From: Hyaloraphidium curvatum
Lineage: Eukaryota > Monoblepharomycota > Hyaloraphidiomycetes > Hyaloraphidiales > Hyaloraphidiaceae
Reading direction: 5' to 3'
DNA: 64,000 nt
Assembly: GCA_025558095.1 (NCBI GenBank)
Contig: JAIVFI010000030.1
Coordinates: 62,001 to 126,000, forward strand
A program made the position numbers and the translations under genes. Each line of letters starts with the position of its first letter. Position 1 is the stretch's first letter. Shown piece by piece: positions 30,620 through 39,641 of this stretch. The notes under the pieces were generated by a model that was not told where the DNA came from, ran no database searches, and saw only the letters and a program-made list of their open reading frames with translations.

Positions 30620-32830
30620 ATGGGCAGCGGTGCGGCCCTGGCGCGGACGTGCGCGTTTGCGATCGTGCTCCTGGTGCTTATCGCCGGGCATGCGGCGGCC
30701 GCGGAGCGCGCGGGGCGGCGCGCCGACGCGCTGGCCGGACGCGCCGCGGAGGGTCCGCTCGGCGGGGCAAAGCCCCACGATCTGCTTCCGCGGACCCATG
30801 ATGAGCATTTTGGTGAGCGCGAGACAGATCTTTCGATTCCAGTTGCTGGCACGATCTGCGGCGGGCTGCCGGCGCGATGGGCTGGCAGTGACGGCGATGC
30901 CGCGCGGCTTGCCACACCGGCCAATGCCAAGCCGGCCACCAACGAGCGGGCCGAATATGCATGCGGACACCGTACTCAATCCATTCTCTTCCCAGCGCCC
31001 ATGCGGCCGCAGCCGGAGCGCCGCCGCCTCCTCCCGCGGCAGGCGGGCGCGGTCTTTGTCGCCGGCCTAGCCTTCCTCGACTCCAACCGCAACCGCAAGT
31101 TCGACACCAAGAAGGATTCGGTGCTCAAGTCCACCGCGTTGCTCATCGGCAGGGAGACGCCCAAGTTCGTCCAGCTGGGCACGGCCACGACGGGGAGGGA
31201 CGGGCGGTTCAAGTTCACGTTCAAGAAAAGCCCCGGGGCCGTCCAGCTGGTCCTGCGCCGGAAGTCCGTTCCCAACGAGAACGTGGTCCGCTTCAAGCTG
31301 GTCATCCCGAAGGGCAAGACCACGTTCAGCGTCAACGCGCCCGTGCAGCCCCCGGTGCCCAAAACGACGACGAAGCGCGGCGGGAAGGCGGTTCCGACGA
31401 CGATAAGGAAGCTGGTGAGCGGACCGGGTGCTAGCTTCCCAAGCTTCCCTCGCTCATAGGTCCTTCTCTCCCTCAGACCACAGCCGCACCCGTGCCGCCT
31501 CCTCCTCCGCCTCTCCCTCAGACCACAGCCGCACCCGCGGCGCCGCCGCCGCCTCCGCCGCCTCCGCCGCCTTCGCCGCCTCCGCCGCCTCCGCCGCCTC
31601 CTCCTCCTCCGGTCAGTGCTGCATTTTCCCCCCGAATGCGAGCACCACGTCACTCACGTCTATGGCGTCGCCCGCTTCTTTTCCTCCGCACTTTCTCAGC
31701 CGACACCTCCGCCCCCTCCGCCTCCGCCAAAGGTCCTCCCGTTCGGCGTGAGCTGTGCCTATTGTCGGAACCGTCACTGTTTGCTGACCCCTCCCTTCCA
31801 GCACCCCCTTCTGAGCGGCACGACGCGCACCTACTGCGCCTCTGGTCTTCCCAGCCTCACCTCCTCCGCCGCGCCCCTCTCCAACCCCACCTTCCTCGAC
31901 TACACCATCGACGTCCTCGCGTTCGGCAACCCTTCGCGCATCAGCGCCGTCCTGGACGTTGCGAGCAGCATCTCCGACGCACGCTCGTTGCTCGTGTCGG
32001 TGCAGCGTGTGTACGACAACAGCACCGTGGCCCTGTACAACGGCACGAGCGTCAACTGCGGCGGGGTGAGGGCCAACATGTCCTTCTGGGACAATTCGTC
32101 GCTGCCCCTGGCGCCCAACCTGTGCGGCGACGGGACGTACAGGTCCGCGGGTTCGAATTCGACGGTGGGGTTCAAGAACTCCTTCAAGAACGACTTCTAC
32201 GGGGACTTGAAGTTATCCATCGAGATCGGGCCCGGGTCGGGGTCCTTTTCGATCACCGTACACAGCTTCTGCCTCGTGGTCGACTACGAGACCCTGGTGA
32301 GCTCTCTTGTTCCGCGGCGAGGGGAGATCGGACACTGATGTCCGCGGCAGACGATCCCGGCCAATGCGGACCCGGCCACCGTATGCTACCCCGGCACCGC
32401 GGCCCTTCAGGACGCCACGAGTCCGACCAACTACGGCCTGACCCGCATCAGCGTCCAGGGCCCCAACGTCCGGGTGGACAGCCTCAGCGTGGTGCTCAAC
32501 GTGACCCACGGCCGCCTGTCGGACCTGGACATCCGTCTTGGCCCCACGCAAGTACCCAACCTGTACGTGGCGCTGATGCAGAACCCGGGAGCCCCGGTCG
32601 ATTGCGCGGCCGGTGCCGGAGGGGCCGGGTGGTGGATCAAGGACAACGGGGACACCGAACTCCAGAAGCCCTGCGACGGCTCCTCAAGCAAGTACCCCAG
32701 GGAGGCGCTGGCAAACCTGTACGGGGCGCCGGCATTGGGAAACTGGACGCTGACGGTGTACGACCTGGTCGCGGGCACGGCGGGGCAGATCGTGCGGTGG
32801 TGCCTCTACTTCAACGGCGCCACGCCCTGA
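30620..32830 (+). CDS. Secreted multidomain protein: SdrD-B-like domain, poly-Pro linker, P/HomoB-like C-terminus
   Basis: Signal peptide at the start (AFAIVLLVLIAGHAAA). A probable intron (30813-30995, GTGAGC...TTCTCTTCCCAG) removes sequence without domain features. Later exons: 30996-31414, 31477-31611, 31700-31732, 31802-32296, 32351-32830. Residues soon after the start form an SdrD-B-like Ca-binding module (GLAFLDSNRNRKFDTKKDS). Two exons encode a Pro-rich linker. The C-terminal half holds one or two domains like the P (HomoB) domain of proprotein convertases: SVVLNVTHGRLSDLDIRLGP and LGNWTLTVYDLVAGTAGQIV. No protease domain is present, so this is a stand-alone P-domain surface or wall protein. 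Such architectures are common in bacterial secreted proteins. Confidence 0.78.
31471..31560 (+). repeat. 45-bp tandem duplication including a 3' splice site
   Basis: CCTCAGACCACAGCCGCACC occurs at 31471 and again 45 bp later at 31516. Each copy contains a CCCTCAG acceptor; the two are in frame, so alternative 3' splice-site use would add or remove 15 residues of the Pro-rich linker. Confidence 0.75.
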
Positions 32831-32982
32831 TGGATACCATGGAACTCTTATGCATTGGATGTTTGTGCTTGGAATTGAGTAGATGTGCATCGTTTGCCTT
32901 CTAGTCACGGGCAACTCCGACGAGTCCAGTTCGCTCGCGAAGCCTCTCAAACAACGCACTTCGGCGGCTCCCGGCCATCGCG

Positions 32983-35494
32983 ATGGAGCCACGTACGGCG
33001 CCGCTGATGAGGGTCGACCTCACCCTGAGCTCAGACGAGGAGGAGGAGCGCCCGCCGCCGAAGCCGAAGGGGGGGACCGCGGCCCCGGCCAACACGAAGG
33101 TGTCGGAACCGCCGGTGGTCATCGACGAGTCGGACGACTCGGGCAGCAGCCTCGACTGGAGCGACTCGGACGAGTACTACGCGAGGCCGGCGAAGAAGAG
33201 GCCCCGGAAGGCATCCCCGGCCGCACCCGTGGCGCTCGTCCCCCTCGGACCCCGGCCCGCTCCCAGCAGCCTGCTGTACGCAAAGCGTGGGTGTGGATTT
33301 TCTCGATGTCCGAGGGGTCTCTTGACTGTTCTTTCGGCCCCCAGCGGCGTACCAAGATGGCAGCCGAGTCCCCCGGCCCAAGCCCAAGCCGGCGCCCCTC
33401 GCCACCCCTCCGCGGCCAGCCCCACGGGCATACAGCCCCTTCGACGAGGACCCCTTCGACGAGGACTACTCCTTCTCCCCGCCACCCCGCTCGCCGCCGG
33501 CCGACCCGTTCCTCACGGAGCGCGTGGAGCGCCTTCCCAACAGCAACTTCCACTACTCGACGCAGCCCGGCCGTCCGCTGGACCCGGAGCACGCGCGGCA
33601 GGCAGCCGAGATCTACGGGATGTTTTACCGGGGCGCGACGGAGGGCGAGGCGGGGTACAAGATCGCGGCCATCGAGTTCCTGACCGTCTGGGGCGTGCTG
33701 GGCAAGTTCGACGCGTGCAGGACCAAGTTCCAGAAGGAGGGCAGGGGGACGGAGATGATCACGGTCTTTCACGGGACGAAGCCCCAGAACGTGGCTGCCA
33801 TCGGGAGGGAAGGATTCAAGGTGGGCAGCGCAGGTTCGAGGTGCTCTTTGCACCATTGACTTTGGTGTTTGCCCACAGATTGGCGGCGTGGACGGTATTC
33901 CGGCTCTGAACGGACAGGCATACGGCATCGGAGTGAGAAACTGTTATCCTCGTTTGGCTAAAAACTGTCGTTGATCTCCGTCTCGTCGCAGATCTATGCT
34001 TCGACCAAGCCTGAAGCTCCCATCGGATGTCAGTCCTTGCGCTCTGCCCTTCATCGTCCCTCCTGACCCCCTCCGTGTAAAGACGCCTTCGGCAGCAACG
34101 CCATCATCGCTGCCGACGCCCTCCCCGGCCGGACCGCAACCTACGGGCACAAACATGGCAAGCACGGCCGGACGGTGGCGCACAGGATGGGGCCGACGTC
34201 GCACGAGGACTCGCTGCATATCCCGTCGAGCGACTGGTGGGTCTTCAAGGCCCCGGACCAGCTCTGCCCCCGTTACGGTTGGTGTTGAAACGTATCGATC
34301 GCCGGGTCTTTGGAGACTCATCTGCACTCCTTCGACAGTCGTCTACTTCGAGCCCACGGGCCGCGCTGTCCCTGGAATGGCGGTCGTCCCCCCGGCTCTC
34401 GCCGGCGGCACAGGGTCTAGCGCGTACCTCGCCAACCTGCTGGCCCAGGCCAAGCAGAAGGTCGCGACCCTGGGGGTTCCCGTTCCCGGCTTGGCGGCAG
34501 CTCCCTACGGCAACCTCCCCTATCTCGCGGCCGGACCTTCGTACGCTGCTCTTCCCTACGCGCCGCCGCTCCCGCGCCCGAGGAAGGGGAAGCACCGCGT
34601 GCCCTACCTGCCGGCCCAGCTACCTCCCGCCGCGTACCAAGCCCCACCCCCGCCCACGCTCCCTGGCGCTTTCCCCTCCAGCCCTCCCCCCCGCCCCCGC
34701 AGCCCCACCCCGCCCGCCGCCGCCGTCCCCGCCGACGTCGAAGCCGCGCTCTCGGCCTCGCTGGACGACATCCAGCAGCCCTCGCACGCGACGCCGCAGG
34801 CGACCAGGGCGATCCAGAGGCAGCTGATGCGGATCGTGGCGTCGCAAATGTCGGCGAGGAAGGAGGGGGAGGGAGGGGTGGTGCTGGACGTGGAGGGGAT
34901 GCAGAACCTGTACCTGTGGCGCGTGAGGTGGGTTCGCGGGCGAGGCGTGGTCGGTCCAAGGGGCTCACCTGGTTGACATCGTGAACCCAAAGGTTCACCA
35001 ACTTCGACCCTAACACCAGCCTCGCCCGTGACCTTGCCTCGATCGGCCGGAAGCACGTGGACGTGGAGCTGCGGTTCGGCCCCGAGTACCCCGAGCGCCC
35101 GCCCTTCATCCGCGTGGTGGCGCCGCGGTTCGTGCCGTTGGTCAACGGAGGAGGCGGGCACGTCACAGCGGGGGGCTCGGTGTGCTACAAGAAGCTGACG
35201 GTGGGAGGGGACGGGAAGGAGAACTGGTGGGTGTTTCGGCGAACCGGTTGAGCCACATCTCAGCCCGTAGCCATGAAAATCCACAGGTCACCCAACACGG
35301 ACCTCGAGACCCTGCTCCTCGGCATCCGCGAGGGCCTCCTCTCCGGCGAACCCCCGGCCCGCGTGGACGTGCGCAACCCGACCGGCACGTACGCTCTCAA
35401 CGAGGCCGTGGCGGCGTACGACAGGACGATCATGATGCACGCGCATCAGGGGTGGGGCAGGGACGGGAGGATGGCGTCGTGGGTGTACAAGTGA
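32983..35494 (+). CDS. PARP catalytic-like domain fused to a UBC (E2-like) domain
   Basis: Eight exons (32983-33286, 33345-33820, 33879-33932, 33992-34028, 34083-34277, 34339-34927, 34993-35226, 35287-35494) give 698 residues, all phases matching. The N-terminus is acidic and Pro-rich. The PARP-like part shows MITVFHGTKPQNVAAIGREG (His about 244), GQAYGIGIYAST (Tyr about 280) and CPRYVVYFEP; the position of the PARP catalytic Glu is Arg (about 354). A Pro/Ala-rich spacer leads to a UBC fold: FGPEYPERPPFIRVVAP and HVTAGGSVCYKKL (Cys about 616), as in UBE2Q-like E2s. Known PARPs transfer ADP-ribose and E2s carry ubiquitin, so the fusion suggests linked ADP-ribose recognition or transfer and ubiquitin transfer. 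The Arg substitution argues against polymer synthesis. Confidence 0.85.
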
Positions 35495-35618
35495 GGCGCG
35501 GCGAGGCGCTGAGGGCATGACTTTGCGGACCTGCGTTGCGAGGACTTAGACGGCGGATGATTCTGCTTCGGATTCAATGGATTACTTTCAGCTGCAACCG
35601 TGCTTCTTGAGACCATGC

Positions 35619-38183
35619 TCAAACCAAGAAAGTGAAGGTGCCGGCCGCGATCGCAGTTCCTATGCCCAGTCCCATCCCCTTCCGTCCCAGCGCCGCAGCC
35701 GACGGTCTTGCCGTCTCTACGGATCCGGCCGTTGCAGTTAGCACCGGGCACGGTGTCTGCTCGGCTCCCCCGAGCAAGGCCTTGGCTGCCTGGCACCAGC
35801 TTCCGGCCGCGGCTTCCTCCTCCGCGGTGCACGTCTTCCCCACTTCGCGGGACGCATCCGGCGCTGGTTCCCCGGCCGCAAGCACCCCGCATCCCGACGA
35901 ACCGACGAACCAGGAGCAGCGCAGTGAGTCCGGCCCCAGGCACTGCGCGCGGCCGCCCGCGGAGGGGCGGACAAGCACTGCGTTGCCGCGGTCTTTGCAG
36001 CTGCGAACGCAGGTCCACTCATCCATTGGCCGCTGCGTTGTGCGGGGAGTGGAGAGGGTGGCGGCTGTCGATCCGGTGGTCGAGGTTGCAGGCGATGCGG
36101 TGGTTGTCGCAGTGGATGGGGTCGACGTCGCCTTGGGAACGAGGCGGAGCGCCTCGGCCGCGAGCCTACACCAACTCCCTTCGTCCGGCTTGCAGACATA
36201 GCCAATCCGTTGGCTATCGAGGGTGGGGTAAGGCTCGTCCCTCGCGAGGGAGAGGCACATGTCGTCGGCAAACCAGCTGCAGCGTGCCTCGTCCGGTCCC
36301 ACGCACCCAGGCACGGTGATGTTCGTCCCACCCGGCCGCGTCGCGGTCTGCGGTTTCACCAATACGTAATGCCCCTTGTCGCCGGGGCTCATCACGCAGG
36401 CCAAAGAAGGAGACGCCGTCGTGGCGCAGCCCGAGGGCTGCGGTCCCAACACGGCGCCGAGCATGCGCGCGCACCAGGGGTCCCAAGGGTTCCCGTTGTC
36501 CCCGATGCCAGGGCGGCAGAAGTACGAGCCCCCAACTTTGTAGGAGCTGACTACTGCGACCGTGCATGATGGATCCGAGTAGATGACGGGGGATCCCGTC
36601 GAGGAAGGGTACCCGCTGTCGGCCTTGACGATCCCCTGGATGCTGTAGTCGATGGTCTTCACCTGCTGTATGGCGGCGAAGCCGAACAGGCGCCGGCCCC
36701 GGATCCATTCGCCCGAGCCGGGACAGCCTTCGACGCAGGTCCACGGGCCCCTGTCCCCGTCCCCAGCGAGCGCTTCGATCACGCCCCAGGGGCTGTCGGT
36801 GGTGTTGAACGGTAGCACGATCGAACCCGCCTGTGGAGGCGCCGTGGCGGCGGCATTGGCGGCGCACGGGCCCGTCCAGAAGAAGACGACATTCCCCTTG
36901 TACAGCCCGTCCAGCTTGATCAGGGCGGCCAGTGAGCTGTTGGCGAGACGGCGAGCCACGACCCAGCTAGAGCCCGGGTTCTCCTTCCCCTGGGACAGGA
37001 CGGCTGTCCACGGCCCTGCGCCCGACGCATCCACCGCGGAATCGGGAGAGGCAACGTAGGTGCAGTTGAAGCCGAGAAAGGAGGGCGCCTGCCAGAAATG
37101 CTCCGGCTGCAGCCGCTCGAGCAGCTCGCGACCGCGGGTGCAGACATGGGCCGGGTCCCCGCGGTCGGCGGCCGGGACGTCTGCACACGAGTGGTGTGGC
37201 AGGGTGAAGAGGCCGGGCGAGGAGCGGACGCTCCTGCCGTCCAGGTGCTTGCAGCACACCGGGGCCAGACGCCGGCACTTGGTGTCGCCCCACGCCTCCG
37301 CCAGGCAGGCCACGTTGCCTTTGCCGTCGAACCGGACCAGCGTGTCCCCGCCTTCCGCGGCGTCCGAGTTGCCGTTAAGACAAGCCCAGTACGTGGCGTT
37401 GGGGTCGAGGCCGTTTCCCGGTCCCGGGTCGTCCGCCCGGTTTGCGAGGATGGCGGCGACGTCGGCGGGACATCCCATTGCAACAGCGCACCAACGGTCC
37501 AGAGCGTCGACGCTCTTGCCGGTGGGCTGCCGGACGGTGAGGTTCGCAGAGGCGATGGTCGGGTCTTGGTACGGAGTGTACCGCCACGTCCTGTTGATGG
37601 GGCTCAGCGCATCGCCGTAGTCCGCCTTGAGCTCATCCCAGGGGCACCCAAAGTCCTCGCCGCACATCGTTAAGGACCAGTAGCCGCTTCGCGTTTCTGG
37701 GGACTCGACGGCGAGCCAGTCGACCCTCGCCAGCTCGCACCGTCCCGCCCGCTCTTCGATCAGCAGTGTGGTCTCGAACCGCGACGACGACGGCGGAACC
37801 CCGTTGTCGAGACCGCAGGCGTAGCGGTAGAACATCGAACCATCGGCACTGCCGCACGGCACGGGGCAGATGGAGTAGCTCCCTCCGCAGGGCAGCCCGC
37901 AACAGCAGTTCGAGAACCCACTCTCGCGGCACCCCGTTTGGCCGCTCGCGGGGTCGGTGACGTTGGCGTAGTGCCATGTGGGAGGGCCGGAGTAGCTGGT
38001 CGGTGAGACGGCGGGGAGGAGCGAGGCGAGGAGTGCCAGGGCGGCGAGGGTGGGGACGGTGGGGAGTGCACGCCGGCACACTGCCGGGGTGCGCGCGGCA
38101 GTGGAGGGGGCCAGCGCCGCGGTCCGACGGGCGGCGCGGGCGCGGCGAGGCGGGGAGAACATGAAAAGCATTCTTCTGCTCAT
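35619..38183 (-). CDS. Large Cys-rich surface protein with internal repeat and GPI-type tail, intronless
   Basis: Single frame of 854 residues. An Arg-rich cytosolic start of about 42 residues precedes a hydrophobic segment (LAALALLASLLPAVSP), acting as a signal anchor or late signal peptide; a Met at codon 5 is also possible. The ectodomain has about 50 Cys and many N-glycosylation sites, without a family I recognise. Near the C-terminus two copies of a Cys module occur, with core C-x-GPD-x2-RCSWF and an ending GSWC-x3-A, separated by a Thr/Ser-rich stretch. The end (KGMGLGIGTAIAAGTFTFLV) looks like a GPI signal. Intron-free length over 2.5 kb is exceptional here. A cell-wall or surface role is inferred. 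Confidence 0.8.
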   Translation of the reverse strand: MSRRMLFMFSPPRRARAARRTAALAPSTAARTPAVCRRALPTVPTLAALALLASLLPAVSPTSYSGPPTWHYANVTDPASGQTGCRESGFSNCCCGLPCGGSYSICPVPCGSADGSMFYRYACGLDNGVPPSSSRFETTLLIEERAGRCELARVDWLAVESPETRSGYWSLTMCGEDFGCPWDELKADYGDALSPINRTWRYTPYQDPTIASANLTVRQPTGKSVDALDRWCAVAMGCPADVAAILANRADDPGPGNGLDPNATYWACLNGNSDAAEGGDTLVRFDGKGNVACLAEAWGDTKCRRLAPVCCKHLDGRSVRSSPGLFTLPHHSCADVPAADRGDPAHVCTRGRELLERLQPEHFWQAPSFLGFNCTYVASPDSAVDASGAGPWTAVLSQGKENPGSSWVVARRLANSSLAALIKLDGLYKGNVVFFWTGPCAANAAATAPPQAGSIVLPFNTTDSPWGVIEALAGDGDRGPWTCVEGCPGSGEWIRGRRLFGFAAIQQVKTIDYSIQGIVKADSGYPSSTGSPVIYSDPSCTVAVVSSYKVGGSYFCRPGIGDNGNPWDPWCARMLGAVLGPQPSGCATTASPSLACVMSPGDKGHYVLVKPQTATRPGGTNITVPGCVGPDEARCSWFADDMCLSLARDEPYPTLDSQRIGYVCKPDEGSWCRLAAEALRLVPKATSTPSTATTTASPATSTTGSTAATLSTPRTTQRPMDEWTCVRSCKDRGNAVLVRPSAGGRAQCLGPDSLRCSWFVGSSGCGVLAAGEPAPDASREVGKTCTAEEEAAAGSWCQAAKALLGGAEQTPCPVLTATAGSVETARPSAAALGRKGMGLGIGTAIAAGTFTFLV

Positions 38184-38337
38184 GTGGTGGGTATCGTGGT
38201 GGGTAGTCTTGGGTTGAACTGGAGTCGGGGTCGGATGACTCCGAGCGAGTGTGGCGCGGGCATGACGTCAGTCATCATTCCCATCCTTGGCAATCGCTCC
38301 CAGTCCTTGCAATGCGGACCACTGGTGAATCGGCGCG

Positions 38338-38642
38338 TCACCCGGGGAAGATGGCACCGACGATCGCCATGCCGAGGCCGCCCATCCACGTCGCCCTCCC
38401 TCCCAAAACGGATACAAGTGACCCCTCGCTTCAACTTCTCCATCCTCTCGCACAAGACCTTGACCTCCGCCCGCAACGCGCTCACGGCCACCCTGACGCC
38501 GTGTTCTGCCGCACAGATCCCCGCTGCCGTGCCAATTGCTGTCCTCGGCGTCCCGGTGGGCGCCTTGCTTCTCGAAGTGGGCGATCCGCGACCGGGGGTT
38601 CGCCTGCGCGGGTTGGATCGTCGTCAGCACTGGCTGCGGCAT
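38338..38642 (-). CDS. Possible small protein with coiled coil, frames do not join cleanly
   Basis: One minus-strand frame contains AIGTAAGICAAEHGVRVAVS followed by ALRAEVKVLCERMEKLKRGV, a convincing amphipathic helix/coiled coil. A second frame ends at TGA 38338-38340 with GGLGMAIVGAIFPG, a short hydrophobic end. An upstream segment may begin after an acceptor-like CCGCAG near 38637. I could not find introns long enough to join the frames, so this is either a damaged gene or one with unrecognised splicing. It lies between the GPI-type surface protein and the membrane-protein remnant at 38682-39518. Function unknown. Confidence 0.3.
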
Positions 38643-38681
38643 AGGTGATGGCGTCGGTCGGGGGAGCCAGTCACCTCCGCG

Positions 38682-39518
38682 CTAATGCTTCACCCGATTG
38701 GGGTCAAATTCGGCGGCGGCTTTCAAGTAATCTGCCTGCAGCTTCTCCCTCTCCTCCTTGCGCCCGCCGGCCGGCGGTGCCTGCCCCTGGGGCGCAGCCT
38801 GCTCCGGTGCCGCGTGCTTCTGCGCCACGAGCTGCCTTTCCGCGTCGAGCCGCGCCCCCGCTTTCAGCTGGTCCGCGAACGACCGGTCCCACCGCTCGAC
38901 GGCCTCGGCGTTTGCCGCGTCCATGTCGTACTGGCGGATGGCGCGCGCCTCGGCCCGCTTCCGGCGGTCCTCGTTCCATGAGTCCGCTGTATGAGCGAAA
39001 CAGGGTCGCGCCGGCCCTGACCATCTCCCCCCCGGCGCCCTAAAGTTCGTCGTCGAGCCCGGCCACCATCCCCTCGCACCACCGCTCCACCGCGTGCCAC
39101 ACGAACCACACCGCCCTGCACGCCCCCACAAGGGGCAGCAGCGCCGCCGCGAACCCCATCCGCCGGGCAAACAGCGCCCACCCCCTCGCCCGGTCCCACA
39201 GCGGCTCGCCCCGCGGCTTCCTGCCCACGGGGTACGGCGACGGCGGCGAACAGCGCGAGGCCGACAAAGTCGCGGATGAGGAGCAGCTTGCCTGCGAGCA
39301 CGAACAGCGCGGCGCCGGCGGGGGCGGCGGCGGCGTGCGTGTTTGCGGCCAGCCCGGCCAGGGGCGCCGGGGAGGGGGAGAGGAGCGAGGCGGCGAGGGA
39401 GAGCAGGAGCGCGGCGGGGTAGCCCGCCAGCAGCACCGCCAGGACGACGGCGCCGGCGGCCACGTCGGCGTTGTACGGGTTCAGCACGATCAGCGCGGTG
39501 CGTATGTCGACGGTCCAT
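38682..39518 (-). pseudogene. Multi-pass membrane protein remnant with charged C-terminal tail
   Basis: Three minus-strand segments look protein-coding but lie in different frames: a hydrophobic one (ADVAAGAVVLAVLLAGYPAA ... FVLAGKLLLIRDFVGLALF), a second (RRMGFAAALLPLVGACRAVW ... GMVAGLDDEL) and a charged, helix-prone tail (RAIRQYDMDAANAEAVERWD to KAAAEFDPNRVKH, stop 38682-38684). The first two abut near 39235 with a 1-base frame change and no room for an intron. The only upstream ATG (39518) is not in the hydrophobic frame. A 1-2 base lesion at two places, or sequencing error, would explain this. It is divergent from the zinc-finger gene at 39642. Not recognised as the repeated membrane family described elsewhere. 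Confidence 0.4.
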
Positions 39519-39641
39519 GGAAAAGTACAGGGGTTGGGTAACGGTTGTGTGTCAGTGCGAAAACGTCACCCCGTCATCACCGGTCCGCGCGTCCCAAACG
39601 TGTCACCGGATCCAGCTCCTGATCCCCAGCCGCGCGCGGCC

